Source: Bacillus sp. AFS055030
Lineage (GTDB): Bacteria; Bacillota; Bacilli; Bacillales; Bacillaceae_G
Direction: 5' to 3'
NCBI RefSeq assembly: GCF_002574545.1
Contig: NZ_NUGT01000077.1
Coordinates: forward strand, 1-45,239
Length of the DNA stretch: 45,239 nucleotides
The notes beneath the pieces were generated by a model, which worked only from the letters and a program-made list of their open reading frames with translations, did no database searches and was not told the DNA's origin. A program made the translations under genes and the position numbers. The number at the start of each line of letters is the position of its first letter. Positions within the stretch are counted from its first letter, which is position 1. Positions 16,751-25,800 of the stretch are shown piece by piece.

Positions 16751-17893
16751 TTAATTTACAGCTTTACTTTTCTCAGTGAAAAATAACTTCATTAGTGGAG
16801 GCGTTACAATAGTTGTGACTAGTACGACTAGAACAAGGATCGCAAACAATTCCTTGCTTAAAAGATTATTTGCTAAACCAGTTGATGCCATAATCAGTGC
16901 GACTTCTCCGCGTGATACCATTGCGGAACCAATTCCTAGTGAATTTTTAGTTGGAAATCCCGCCAGTTTTGCGCCTAATGCTCCACCAATTAGTTTCGTT
17001 AAGATTGCGATTATACTTAATATAATAATCGTCGGAAACGAATGACTTAGCCCCGTAAATTGAACTGATACACCTATTAAAGTGAAAAACACAGGTACAA
17101 ATACAGAGTAAGCAATCGTTTCGACCTTTTCAAAAACCTCTTGTTTAAATTTAGTGACGGATATCGAAATTCCTGCGATATAAGCACCAATGATTGCAGC
17201 AATACCTGTTTGGTCTGCAAAGGCTGAGAATAAAAAGCAAATGATTAAAGCTGCAGAGATTAGTGTTTCTGAAACGTTTAGTTTTATAAACTTTTTTAGG
17301 AACCAAGGTACAATCTTCCATCCGATTAGTATGGCAAAAGTAAAAAAGATAAACTTTTTAAATAAAAGTATTGGTAAACTAACGGCGCTACCACTCAAAC
17401 TCATAACAAATGCTAATGCTATGATGACAACAATATCATCAATTACCGCAGCTCCTAAAATTGTGGCCCCATCTTTAGTTTTAAGTTTCCCCATTTCTTT
17501 TAATGTAGCAACAGAAATACTTACACTAGTTGCAGAGAGAATCAGCCCTAAAAAAATAGCTTCATATTGACTTAAGTTTATGGAGATTCCATAAAGATAA
17601 CCCGAGAATAATGGGAAGAGGATCCCCAGTACTCCTACATAAGAAGAAGCTTTACCAGTTCGTTTAAATTCATTTAAATCAGTCTCTAAACCTGCAATAA
17701 ACATAAGTAAAATGACACCAATTTCACTCATTTCTTGTAAAGTTTCTGTTTCAGTAATGATTCCAAGTACTGCTGGACCTAGGATGATCCCTATTAATAA
17801 CTTCCCTAAAACAGCAGGTTGACCAAGTTTTGTACTTAAATCCCCAAAAATTTTAGAGGCAATTAAAATAATCACAAGTTGTACATAAAGCAT
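16751..17893 (-). CDS. CPA2-family cation/proton antiporter
   Basis: A 380-residue membrane protein with about 12 helices, of the KefB/NapA-type CPA2 family. The ion-binding pair Asp152-Asp153 in AAVIDDIVVI is typical of electrogenic Na+/H+ exchangers, although K+/H+ exchange is also possible. There is no C-terminal RCK/TrkA-N nucleotide domain, which makes it a minimal antiporter. The start at 17893 is chosen because GGGAG lies 8 bases before it and MLYVQLVIILIASK begins the first helix; the ATG at 17908 lacks a ribosome site. A strong hairpin terminator stands just upstream. Confidence 0.92.
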   Translation of the reverse strand: MLYVQLVIILIASKIFGDLSTKLGQPAVLGKLLIGIILGPAVLGIITETETLQEMSEIGVILLMFIAGLETDLNEFKRTGKASSYVGVLGILFPLFSGYLYGISINLSQYEAIFLGLILSATSVSISVATLKEMGKLKTKDGATILGAAVIDDIVVIIALAFVMSLSGSAVSLPILLFKKFIFFTFAILIGWKIVPWFLKKFIKLNVSETLISAALIICFLFSAFADQTGIAAIIGAYIAGISISVTKFKQEVFEKVETIAYSVFVPVFFTLIGVSVQFTGLSHSFPTIIILSIIAILTKLIGGALGAKLAGFPTKNSLGIGSAMVSRGEVALIMASTGLANNLLSKELFAILVLVVLVTTIVTPPLMKLFFTEKSKAVN

Positions 17894-17918
17894 AAGTTCA
17901 TCTCCCATCAGAATGCAT

Positions 17919-17983
17919 AAAAAAAGAGCCTGTAACGATAGGGTAAGTAAATAATTACATACTTATCCCTATGTGACAGGCTC
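17919..17983 (-). terminator. strong terminator in the leader of the antiporter gene
   Basis: On the minus strand GAGCCTGT and ACAGGCTC close a long imperfect hairpin whose inner arms pair ATAGGGATAAGTA with TACTTACCCTAT-like sequence; seven T follow. It ends only 25 bases before the antiporter ATG. It may end the upstream membrane-protein transcript or act as an attenuator. Confidence 0.8.
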
Positions 17984-18076
17984 CTCCGAACAATGCATTA
18001 AATTTATTTTAAGTATAAACTAAAAATGAATTAGAAAACAAGGTTAAGTTTAATTTGGTAATAGATCAATAGAAAC

Positions 18077-18439
18077 TTAGTTTAATAGAATTAATAAAGT
18101 AAGCGAAATAAAATAAGCGAAATGAATAAGTATAAACGAAATAGCACTTTTAATTTTTCGAAAAAACAGCAAATATTTTATGAAAAATGAGTGTGCATAA
18201 ATTAATAGCATACTCCCGAAGAAACCATAAAAATACCCATAAATTACCCAAAGAGTCATCTGATTTACTTGTGAAGTTTCTGTATGAAATACTCTATATA
18301 ATGATACAAGGTAAAAAACTGACCAGAAATTGATGAACGCAATGAATCCAATTAATAATAATATCCAATTCGAATTTCGTAAAATGAACTGAAAAACTTT
18401 ACGAAATAGTTTATTCAAATTGTTTAGGTTTGTAGTCAA
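18077..18439 (-). CDS. hypothetical membrane protein, 120 aa
   Basis: I do not recognise this protein. It is 120 residues long, with about three predicted membrane helices (roughly residues 22-46, 62-84 and 97-119), a basic N-terminus and a Tyr/Phe-rich middle. The start is TTG at 18439, about 9 bases after AGGGG. It is read in the same direction as the antiporter, with 180 bases and a terminator between them. A partly palindromic sequence about 45 bases upstream may be an operator. Confidence 0.65.
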   Translation of the reverse strand: MTTNLNNLNKLFRKVFQFILRNSNWILLLIGFIAFINFWSVFYLVSLYRVFHTETSQVNQMTLWVIYGYFYGFFGSMLLIYAHSFFIKYLLFFRKIKSAISFILIHFAYFISLTLLILLN

Positions 18440-18480
18440 CTCTTCACGCCCCTAAAGTTGGTTTATCTCAATCAACTACA

Positions 18481-18506
18481 AATTGGTTTGTATAAACAAA
18501 TCAATT
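18481..18506. promoter_or_regulatory. 26-bp imperfect palindrome, operator candidate
   Basis: AATTGGTTTGT (18481-18491) and ACAAATCAATT (18496-18506) are inverted repeats with one mismatch, spaced by 4 bases. A TATACA on the minus strand lies inside it and could be a -10 for the membrane-protein gene. Confidence 0.35.
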
Positions 18507-18668
18507 AAGTGGTTATATCTTTACATAATATTCAATTAATTCCATGAATACGCCGTAATTAGATATTATTAATAATTTTTTGTGGATTTTTATAGATTCA
18601 GTTATTAGGTAAGGAAATTTAACTTTGGTCTGTTTATAGAACTTCTTAAGAAAACATGTAATTTAAAC

Positions 18669-18705
18669 AAAAAAAAGCCCCACTAAGTAAAGTTACTTAA
18701 GGGGC
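18669..18705 (-). terminator. terminator of the histidine-rich protein gene
   Basis: GCCCC and GGGGC with inner AAGTAA/TTACTT form a hairpin; on the minus strand a run of T follows. It lies 10 bases after the stop codon. Confidence 0.85.
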
Positions 18706-18715
18706 GCTTGTTATG

Positions 18716-19192
18716 TTAATTTTTAGTTGGTTCAATTTGAGTAAATATATCTCGATGAACTTTTTTCATTTCTTCAAAAAATTGCTCACGTTTAATATTA
18801 TTATTGTCTAATATTTCTTTAAATGAATTTGTTTTATTTTTTTGAGCGATGATATTTTCCAATGGTTTATTTGAAAGTTTTGATACCACTGCAATAAATA
18901 TTAATTTCTTCATTTTCAATTTATGTTGCTCAACAATTTTATTTAATTTAGCTTCAGGTTGGTTTAAGTATTTGGATAGATACTTAACAACCTCTTTTTT
19001 GTGCTTTTCTAACATTTTATGTGCCTTGTGGTGATGATGATGTCTATGATGTTCACCATGATCTGTTGTAGCATCATGGTCATGATGTGGATGAACATAA
19101 TAATTTGCTGCTGCGTTTGTTTCGGCATTTACAGCAATTGTGTTTAGTGTAAAGAGACTAACTACTGCACCCGCAAAAATAGCTTTTTTCAT
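18716..19192 (-). CDS. secreted histidine-rich protein, putative metal binder
   Basis: A 158-residue exported protein of unknown function. The N-terminus MKKAIFAGAVVSLFTLNTIA is a signal peptide with a probable AVNA-E cleavage after residue 23. Residues 34-58 are extremely rich in His and Asp (HPHHDHD, then HGEHHRHHHHHKAH), which suggests zinc, nickel or copper binding outside the membrane. The rest is a lysine-rich helical part with two similar segments (YLSKYLNQPEAKLNKIVEQ and VVSKLSNKPLENIIAQ). The start at 19192 follows AGAAGG; the upstream in-frame start at 19237 lacks such a site. No clear Zur or Fur box was found. Confidence 0.75.
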   Translation of the reverse strand: MKKAIFAGAVVSLFTLNTIAVNAETNAAANYYVHPHHDHDATTDHGEHHRHHHHHKAHKMLEKHKKEVVKYLSKYLNQPEAKLNKIVEQHKLKMKKLIFIAVVSKLSNKPLENIIAQKNKTNSFKEILDNNNIKREQFFEEMKKVHRDIFTQIEPTKN

Positions 19193-19334
19193 TTTGAAAA
19201 CCTTCTTTCTTTTTTTTGATTTTTTTATCTTTACCAATTTTCCAAGAAAAATTTACCATTAATTAATTTTTAATGATTTTTTAAGGTATTTATAATTATT
19301 AAGAAGAGGCAATTGTACTGTTGATAAAATTGAG

Positions 19335-19368
19335 GACAAAAAAAACTGTCTTTAAATAGACAGTTTTT
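19335..19368 (-). terminator. terminator of ytqA-ytqB
   Basis: AAAAACTGTCT and AGACAGTTTTT form a perfect 11-bp stem; on the minus strand T residues follow. It sits 2 bases beyond the ytqB stop. Confidence 0.85.
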
Positions 19369-19370
19369 TC

Positions 19371-19946
19371 TTAAGCTCTTTTTTCAATAGCTAATATAAA
19401 AGGAGGGTTATTTGCTTGATTAATAAATCGATAAGTTAATACATGTGCCAAGTCTTGAGGGATGTTTTGAGCAAAGTTCATTAATGCATCTTTTTCAATT
19501 TCTCCGCCTTCATGACCATGGTATATCACAACTACGATAATCCCTTCTGGGGCCATCATTTCAAGTATTTGTTCTATTGCTGAGATGGTTGACTCGGGTA
19601 CTGTGACAACTGATTTATCACTACCAGGTAAATAACCAAGATTAAAAATAGCACCTTTTAATTTCTCGTGTAATGAAGCTGGAATTACTTTGTTTACTTC
19701 TGCATGACTTTTTTGAAAAAGTGTAACTCGCTTGCTTAAATTTTCATTATTTATTTTTTCAGTCGTCTTTTGAATAGCTAATTCTTGGATATCGAATCCA
19801 TATACATGACCAGTTTCTCCAACCAATTTTGCTAAAAATACTGTATCATGACCATTACCTATTGTGGCATCGATGGTAATATCGCCTTCTTTAACTGTTG
19901 ACTGAAGAAGCTTTCTAGCATACGGTAAAATACGATCTAGTATCAT
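19371..19946 (-). CDS. mnmM: tRNA wobble-uridine methyltransferase MnmM (YtqB)
   Basis: A 191-residue class I SAM-dependent methyltransferase. The SAM site is DATIGNGHDTVFLA at 26-39, with acidic FDIQ at 51-54 and NLGYLPG near 100. It matches B. subtilis YtqB, which recent work assigns to the last methylation of 5-aminomethyl-(2-thio)uridine at tRNA position 34. It overlaps the ytqA stop by 4 bases (ATGA), so the two are translationally coupled. The older annotation was rRNA methylase. Confidence 0.9.
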   Translation of the reverse strand: MILDRILPYARKLLQSTVKEGDITIDATIGNGHDTVFLAKLVGETGHVYGFDIQELAIQKTTEKINNENLSKRVTLFQKSHAEVNKVIPASLHEKLKGAIFNLGYLPGSDKSVVTVPESTISAIEQILEMMAPEGIIVVVIYHGHEGGEIEKDALMNFAQNIPQDLAHVLTYRFINQANNPPFILAIEKRA

Positions 19947-20905
19947 GTTAATTGTACTCGATTTTTTGCGAATTTACCTTGCCAGCTATTTCTACGTTCG
20001 AATTCACGATCAATTGCGTTTAATACTTCCCATTTTTTTAAGCTCCACATTGGTCCGATTAATAAGTCAGGTGGACCGTCTCCAGTAATACGGTGTACGA
20101 TTACATCACTTGGAATGATTTCAAGCTGATCAACGACTAAGTTAATATAAGCGTCAAAATCCATGAATTCAACTAGTCCTTTTTCATATTGCTTCATCAT
20201 TGCAGTACCTTTTAAAAGGTGAAGTAAGTGAATTTTAATTCCTTGAATATCAAGCTTTGCAACTTCCATCGCCGTTTCCATCATCATTTCTGGCGTTTCA
20301 AGAGGTAATCCGTTAATTATATGTGAACAAATACGGATGTTGTGCTTCCTTAATTTTTCTACGCCTTCTACGTAAGTTTTATAATCGTGTGCACGATTAA
20401 TAATATTAGCAGTTTTTTCGTGAACGGTTTGTAATCCTAATTCAACCCATAAATAAGTTCGTTTATTTAAATCAGCAAGATATTCAACAACATCATCTGG
20501 TAAACAATCCGGTCTTGTTGCGATTGATAAACCGACTACGCCTTCTTGCTCTAATATTGGTTCGAACTTTTGTTTTAATACTTCAACTGGTGCGTGAGTA
20601 TTTGTGTAAGCTTGGAAATAGCCTAAGTATTTTCCGTTTTGCCATTTCTCATGCATTTTATCTTTTATTTTATGAAATTGAGTTACAACATCCTCAGCTC
20701 GATCACCTGCAAAGTCGCCCGAACCAGATGCGCTACAAAAAGTACAACCTCCAAACGCAACTGTACCATCCCTATTTGGACAATCAAATCCAGCATCAAT
20801 CGAAACTTTAAATACTTTTTCGCCAAATTGTTGTCTTAAATGATAATTCCATGAATGATATCTTTTATGATCTATTGTATATGGAAAAGGATTGTTTTTT
20901 GTCAT
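19943..20905 (-). CDS. ytqA: radical SAM protein YtqA (TIGR01212 family)
   Basis: A 320-residue radical SAM enzyme with cluster cysteines Cys42, Cys54 and Cys57, in the family's CX11CX2C spacing rather than the usual CX3CX2C. GLQTVHEKTANIINRAHDY and HIINGLPLETPEMM are further radical SAM strands. In B. subtilis the gene pairs with ytqB; recent literature links it (as MnmL) to tRNA mnm5s2U formation, which I recall but cannot check. It has a GGGAGGGATGAG ribosome site and is the first gene of the pair. Confidence 0.9.
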   Translation of the reverse strand: MTKNNPFPYTIDHKRYHSWNYHLRQQFGEKVFKVSIDAGFDCPNRDGTVAFGGCTFCSASGSGDFAGDRAEDVVTQFHKIKDKMHEKWQNGKYLGYFQAYTNTHAPVEVLKQKFEPILEQEGVVGLSIATRPDCLPDDVVEYLADLNKRTYLWVELGLQTVHEKTANIINRAHDYKTYVEGVEKLRKHNIRICSHIINGLPLETPEMMMETAMEVAKLDIQGIKIHLLHLLKGTAMMKQYEKGLVEFMDFDAYINLVVDQLEIIPSDVIVHRITGDGPPDLLIGPMWSLKKWEVLNAIDREFERRNSWQGKFAKNRVQLT

Positions 20906-21091
20906 TCCTCATCCCTCCCTTAATTTAAGTCAATATTATCGATTTTATCATGACCTAAAAAGAAATCCAAATGGAAAAACCTTTCTTATTTGTAAAGAAA
21001 TAATTGTACTCTGATTAAAAGGTTCGGAAATACTATCCTTGAGGTAACCTACATATCGGATACTTCATTAAGTCTCAAAGGAGGTATTTTC

Positions 21092-21361
21092 TTGGGAATA
21101 ACAGATCGTAACTTCGGACAAGAACAAGTACAAAAAGCGAAACAAGCATATGATTATGCAGTAGAGCAACTAGAGATTGGTATGAGACAAGAGCATTATA
21201 ATGATATTGAATATTCACAAGCACAAGCAGGGATTGAAGAAGCACTAATTGAGCTTGAAAAAGTTGCAAACCTTGCAAATGCAGAAAATAAGGATGAATT
21301 TTATCGTTTACGCAGACAATTAACACAGCTACAACATCAAATGATTATTACTCCGCACTAG
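21092..21361 (+). CDS. ytzC: YtzC-like small protein (DUF2524)
   Basis: An 89-residue, mostly helical hydrophilic protein. The stretch KQAYDYAVEQLEIGMRQEHY, then YSQAQ and FYRLRRQLTQLQHQMI, matches B. subtilis YtzC of the DUF2524 family, of unknown function. The start is TTG, 6 bases after a perfect AAAGGAGGT site. A small basic-protein gene follows 14 bases later and is probably co-transcribed. Confidence 0.85.
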   Translation: MGITDRNFGQEQVQKAKQAYDYAVEQLEIGMRQEHYNDIEYSQAQAGIEEALIELEKVANLANAENKDEFYRLRRQLTQLQHQMIITPH

Positions 21362-21375
21362 AAGGAGATTAAAAT

Positions 21376-21573
21376 ATGCAAGAATACGTTAAAGAATATG
21401 CGATCCTTGGGAGGAAACCAAAAATGGTTAAAAAGAAATCAAAAAGTAATAACCCTGAACAAAAAACAAAAAATAAAACCATAACAGAATTCTCAGGTGA
21501 ACTTTCAGCAGTCGATCAAGTCAAAATGAAAAATGCTAAAAAAGGTCAACCACAAAGATCAAAGCAAGGGTAA
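21376..21573 (+). CDS. small basic hydrophilic protein, 65 aa
   Basis: Not assigned to a family. The product is Lys/Gln/Asn-rich with no hydrophobic segment, a composition reminiscent of small spore proteins but without a motif I recognise. Two starts are credible: ATG at 21376 after GAAGGAGATT (65 residues) and ATG at 21424 after GGGAGGAAACC (49 residues). The C-terminal FSGELSAVDQVKMKNAKKG is the most structured-looking part. It lies downstream of ytzC and before a strong terminator. Confidence 0.65.
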   Translation: MQEYVKEYAILGRKPKMVKKKSKSNNPEQKTKNKTITEFSGELSAVDQVKMKNAKKGQPQRSKQG

Positions 21574-21578
21574 TGTAA

Positions 21579-21609
21579 GGAAAAAGGAAGGGGTGCCTTC
21601 CTTTTTCTT
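21579..21609 (+). terminator. terminator of ytzC transcript
   Basis: GAAAAAGGAAGG and CCTTCCTTTTTC form a 12-bp hairpin with a small loop, followed by T-rich sequence. Confidence 0.85.
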
Positions 21610-21782
21610 TTGGTAATTTTAGGGTAAACTTGATGGTTTTCTAATACATTCTAGATTTTTGATTTTTCTATCTCTTCTTACTTAATTCGTGCCTCTTGAA
21701 ACTAGGAAGATTCTCCTCTACAATTAATGAGTTAACGAGATAAAAATAGATAAAAAGGGACAGCTTTTGAGGGGAGTACGGG

Positions 21783-22982
21783 ATGCCAAAAAAACTATGG
21801 TTTTTGTTAATCGGTATGATTTTAAATGTAACAGGTAATTCTTTTTTATGGCCATTCAATACAGTATATATCCATACGTATTTAGGAAAGTCCTTGTCTG
21901 TTGCGGGGCTTATTTTAATGTTTAATTCATTGGCTGGTGTATTTGGTAATATGCTCGGTGGCTGGCTTTTTGATAAGTTTGGGGGATATAGATCAATCCT
22001 AACTGGCATTAGTATTACGTTTTTGTCGATTCTAGGTTTGGTTATTAATCATACTTGGACATTTTACAGTTGTTTCTTTGTCATATTAGGATTTGGTGTC
22101 GGTATTGTATTTCCATCAATGTACGCGATGGTTGGAGCGGCATGGCCAGAGGGCGGTCGTAAAGCTTTTAATGCAATTTATGTAGCGCAAAATCTTGGTG
22201 TTGCAATTGGTACGGCTTTAGGTGGAATTGTTGCAGATTTTAATATTAATTATATTTTCATTGCTAATTTGCTCTTATATATTATTTTCTTCTTAGTAGC
22301 TTTATTTGGATTTAAGGGTATAGGGGAAACTAAGCAAATAAAAGAAGCTCATATAGAAAATGTAGAAAAACAAAAATTTTCATTTACTCCTTCAATGAAG
22401 GCTCTGATGATTGTTTGTGTTGCGTATGTTTTATGCTGGTTAGTTTATGTACAATGGCAAACTACAATTGCTTCAGAAATGCAAAATCTACACATTGGCT
22501 TAAAAAAATATAGTCTCTTATGGACTATAAATGGTGCGCTAATCGTCTTAGCTCAGCCAATCGTATCAACTGCGATCCGTAAATTAGAGTTAAGTATGAG
22601 AAAGCAAATGTTGTTTGGAATTGGATTCTTTATCGCTTCGACTATTCTTGTGAGTACTGCTCATCAGTTCTCGATGTTTATGACAGGTATGATCATATTA
22701 ACGATTGGAGAAATGTTCGTCTGGCCTGCAGTCCCAACTATTGCAAATATGCTTGCTCCAAAAGATCGAATCGGTATGTATCAAGGGATTGTAAATAGTG
22801 CAGCGACAGTTGGAAGAATGCTTGGACCTGTAATTGGAGGGGCACTTGTTGATACGTTTAACATGAAGGTATTATTTATGATATTAATTGTCTTTTTAGG
22901 AATTAGTATGGTTTTCTCTGTACTTTATGAGAGATTAGCAAAAAAAGTAGTAAAAGTTGAAAATCAAACATTTGCTTCTTAA
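21783..22982 (+). CDS. yttB: MFS transporter YttB
   Basis: A 399-residue, 12-helix major facilitator. The first intracellular loop carries the family motif (GGWLFDKFGGYRS near residue 60), and a central hydrophilic loop around residue 195 separates two six-helix halves. It corresponds by content and position, just upstream of leuS, to B. subtilis yttB, a putative drug exporter of undefined substrate. GAGGGGAG precedes the ATG. The leuS promoter begins 18 bases after its stop, so the two are separately transcribed. Confidence 0.88.
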   Translation: MPKKLWFLLIGMILNVTGNSFLWPFNTVYIHTYLGKSLSVAGLILMFNSLAGVFGNMLGGWLFDKFGGYRSILTGISITFLSILGLVINHTWTFYSCFFVILGFGVGIVFPSMYAMVGAAWPEGGRKAFNAIYVAQNLGVAIGTALGGIVADFNINYIFIANLLLYIIFFLVALFGFKGIGETKQIKEAHIENVEKQKFSFTPSMKALMIVCVAYVLCWLVYVQWQTTIASEMQNLHIGLKKYSLLWTINGALIVLAQPIVSTAIRKLELSMRKQMLFGIGFFIASTILVSTAHQFSMFMTGMIILTIGEMFVWPAVPTIANMLAPKDRIGMYQGIVNSAATVGRMLGPVIGGALVDTFNMKVLFMILIVFLGISMVFSVLYERLAKKVVKVENQTFAS

Positions 22983-22999
22983 AAATAGGCTAGGTATAA

Positions 23000-23028
23000 T
23001 TGACCTTTTTCTTTGGTTATAATAAAAT
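23000..23028 (+). promoter_or_regulatory. leuS promoter
   Basis: TTGACC (23000-23005) and TAAAAT (23023-23028) with a 17-base spacer, before the T-box leader. An alternative -10, TATAAT, overlaps but has poor spacing. Confidence 0.55.
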
Positions 23029-23039
23029 AGTATAAATTG

Positions 23040-23288
23040 AATCTAAATGATCGGCTATGATTGGGAATAGTAGTGAATATGAAGAGGTTTAGAGAGTTGA
23101 CGGTTGGTGAAAGTCAATCCATTCTATTCATGAACTCGCCCATAAGCCACATTTGTGAACGGTTTTAACCAAGTAATAAATGTCGTGTTCCACGTTACGG
23201 AAACAAGTGAATGTATTTTTACATTAATTTGGGTGGTACCGCGGGAAATCCTCTCGTCCCTTTTGGGATGGGAGGATTTTTTTTATTG
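23040..23288 (+). ncRNA. T-box leader, tRNA-Leu (CUC specifier)
   Basis: Stem I contains the GAGAG and GGTTGGTGAAAG elements. Its internal loop has AATAGTA on one side and GAACTCG on the other, between helices GTGAATA/TATTCAT and GGG/CCC, so the specifier is CTC (23135-23137, Leu). The T-box TGGGTGGTACCGCGG is at 23230-23244; its UGGU fits tRNA-Leu with discriminator A. The terminator pairs AATCCTCtCGTCCC with GGGAtGgGAGGATT (23248-23280), then T. Uncharged tRNA-Leu should allow leuS expression. Confidence 0.97.
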
Positions 23289-23343
23289 TAGACCGTTAGG
23301 ACCACAGCCGAGCCATTTATATATGAAAAAAGGAGGCAATAAA

Positions 23344-25761
23344 ATGAGTTTTAATCATCGTACTATTGAACAGAAATGGCAGAAGTATTGGTTAGAAAAT
23401 AAAACATTTAAAACAACTGACGATACAAGCAAGCCGAAATTTTATGCACTTGATATGTTCCCTTATCCATCTGGAGCGGGATTACATGTTGGGCATCCAG
23501 AAGGGTACACAGCTACAGATATTCTTTCAAGAATGAAAAGAATGCAGGGCTATAATGTACTTCATCCAATGGGGTGGGATGCATTTGGTCTTCCAGCAGA
23601 ACAATATGCATTAGATACAGGTAATGATCCAGCTGAGTTTACTGAAAAGAATATTAATACTTTCCGTAATCAAATTCAGGCACTTGGATTCTCATACGAT
23701 TGGGATCGTGAAGTAAATACAACTGATCCTAATTATTACAAATGGACTCAATGGATTTTCCTAAGAATGGTTGAAAAAGGATTAGCTTATGTAGATGAAA
23801 TTCCAGTAAACTGGTGCCCAGCACTTGGTACAGTTTTAGCTAATGAAGAAGTAATCGATGGTAAAAGTGAGCGTGGAGGACATCCAGTTGAGCGTCGTCC
23901 GATGAAGCAATGGATCTTAAAAATCACGGCTTATGCGGATAGATTATTAGAAGATCTAGAAGAATTAGATTGGCCTGAAAGCTTAAAAGAAATGCAACGT
24001 AACTGGATCGGCCGTTCGGAAGGTGCTGAAGTTTACTTTAATGTTGATGGATTCGATGAAAAAGTTACAGTATTTACAACGCGTCCAGATACATTATTCG
24101 GTGCAACTTATGTTGTATTAGCTCCAGAACATGCTTTAGTTAATAAAATTACAACAGCTAATCAAAAAGATGCAGTTGATGCTTATATCGATTCAGTTAA
24201 ATCGAAAAGTGATTTAGAAAGAACTGATTTAGCGAAGGATAAAACAGGTGTTTTCACAGGAGCATATGCAATTAATCCTGTAAATAATGAAAAGCTTCCA
24301 ATTTGGATTGCTGATTATGTTCTTGCAAGCTATGGAACTGGTGCAGTTATGGCAGTACCAGGACATGATGAGCGCGACCATGAATTTGCAGTTAAATTTA
24401 ATTTACCAATCATTGAGGTTGTTGAAGGTGGAGACGTTCAAAAAGAGGCTTACGCTGGAGATGGCAAACATGTTAACTCTGATTTCTTAAACGGTTTAAA
24501 TAAAGAAGAAGCACTTGAAAAAATTATCGAATGGTTAGAATCTTCAAATGCAGGTGAGAAAAAAGTTACGTATCGTCTACGTGATTGGTTATTCTCTCGC
24601 CAAAGATATTGGGGAGAGCCAATTCCAGTAATTTTCTGGGAAGATGGTACAATGACAGTTGTTCCTGATGAGGAATTACCATTAATTCTTCCGAAAACAG
24701 AAGATATTCGTCCAAGTGGTACTGGAGAGTCACCATTAGCGAATATTGATGATTGGGTTAATGTAGTTGATCCAGTAACAGGTAAAAAAGGAAGACGTGA
24801 AACAAATACAATGCCACAATGGGGCGGAAGCTGTTGGTATTACTTACGTTATATTGATCCAAATAATAACGAAGCAATCGCAGATTCTGAATTATTAAAG
24901 CATTGGTTACCAGTAGATGTTTATATTGGAGGAGCAGAGCATGCAGTTCTTCACTTACTATACGCTCGTTTCTGGCATAAATTCCTTTATGATTTAGGTG
25001 TAGTTCCTACAAAAGAGCCATTCCAAAAGCTTTTCAACCAAGGAATGATCTTAGGGGAAAATAATGAAAAAATGTCTAAGTCTAAAGGAAACGTTGTAAA
25101 TCCTGATGATATCGTTAATAGCCACGGTGCTGATACATTACGTTTATATGAAATGTTCATGGGTCCATTAGATGCATCTATCGCTTGGTCAGAAAATGGA
25201 TTAGATGGTTCTCGTCGATTCTTAGACCGAGTATGGCGTTTATTTGTAACTGATAATGGAGAGCTTTCAGATAAAATTGTTGAAGGCATTACTTCTAGCA
25301 GTCTTGAAAAAACATATCACCAAACGGTAAAGAAAGTAACAGAGGACTTTGAAGGTTTACGTTTTAACACTGCAATTTCACAAATGATGGTGTTTATTAA
25401 CGAAGCATATAAAGCTGACCAATTACCAAAAGAAATGGTTGAAGGTTTCGTAAAATTAATCGCACCAGTTGCACCTCATATCGGTGAAGAACTTTGGAGT
25501 AAACTTGGGGCTAGTGATTCAATTGCATATGCTACATGGCCAGCATACGATGAAGCTAAACTTGTAGAAGACGAAATTGAAATTGTAGTACAAATTAATG
25601 GTAAAGTAAAAGCAAAATTACGTGTTGCAAAAGATGCTTCTCGTGAGCAAATGGAGCAAATTGCATTATCAGACGACGCAGTTAAGGAACAAGTTGAAGG
25701 CAAAACTGTTCGAAAAATCATTGCTGTACCAGGTAAATTAGTCAATATCGTTGCGAACTAA
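23344..25761 (+). CDS. leuS: leucyl-tRNA synthetase
   Basis: Class I synthetase that charges tRNA-Leu; 805 residues, the normal bacterial length. HVGH at 48-51 is the HIGH motif and KMSKS is at 576-580. The editing domain ([14 protein letters not shown], near 243) and the C-terminal anticodon and tRNA-binding parts are complete. The frame is open back to 23155 within the T-box, but AAAGGAGG before the ATG at 23344 and the start [16 protein letters not shown] fix the true start. It is controlled by the upstream T-box and ends in a terminator. Confidence 0.99.
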   Translation: MSFNHRTIEQKWQKYWLENKTFKTTDDTSKPKFYALDMFPYPSGAGLHVGHPEGYTATDILSRMKRMQGYNVLHPMGWDAFGLPAEQYALDTGNDPAEFTEKNINTFRNQIQALGFSYDWDREVNTTDPNYYKWTQWIFLRMVEKGLAYVDEIPVNWCPALGTVLANEEVIDGKSERGGHPVERRPMKQWILKITAYADRLLEDLEELDWPESLKEMQRNWIGRSEGAEVYFNVDGFDEKVTVFTTRPDTLFGATYVVLAPEHALVNKITTANQKDAVDAYIDSVKSKSDLERTDLAKDKTGVFTGAYAINPVNNEKLPIWIADYVLASYGTGAVMAVPGHDERDHEFAVKFNLPIIEVVEGGDVQKEAYAGDGKHVNSDFLNGLNKEEALEKIIEWLESSNAGEKKVTYRLRDWLFSRQRYWGEPIPVIFWEDGTMTVVPDEELPLILPKTEDIRPSGTGESPLANIDDWVNVVDPVTGKKGRRETNTMPQWGGSCWYYLRYIDPNNNEAIADSELLKHWLPVDVYIGGAEHAVLHLLYARFWHKFLYDLGVVPTKEPFQKLFNQGMILGENNEKMSKSKGNVVNPDDIVNSHGADTLRLYEMFMGPLDASIAWSENGLDGSRRFLDRVWRLFVTDNGELSDKIVEGITSSSLEKTYHQTVKKVTEDFEGLRFNTAISQMMVFINEAYKADQLPKEMVEGFVKLIAPVAPHIGEELWSKLGASDSIAYATWPAYDEAKLVEDEIEIVVQINGKVKAKLRVAKDASREQMEQIALSDDAVKEQVEGKTVRKIIAVPGKLVNIVAN

Positions 25762-25773
25762 ATAGATCATTCG

Positions 25774-25800
25774 AAAAAACCTCTTTTGAGGTTTTTTCTT
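25774..25800 (+). terminator. terminator of leuS
   Basis: AAAAAACCTC and GAGGTTTTTT form a perfect stem with loop TTTT. The following 230 bases up to the rhodanese gene show no other convincing structure. Confidence 0.85.

Noticed and set aside
20515-20839. Two plus-strand frames of 98 and 66 codons inside ytqA
   Set aside because: They are antisense to a well-conserved radical SAM gene and have no ribosome sites or recognisable domains.
23155-23343. Upstream extension of the leuS frame
   Set aside because: The 63 extra codons run through the T-box and terminator; AAAGGAGG and the conserved LeuRS start place translation at 23344.
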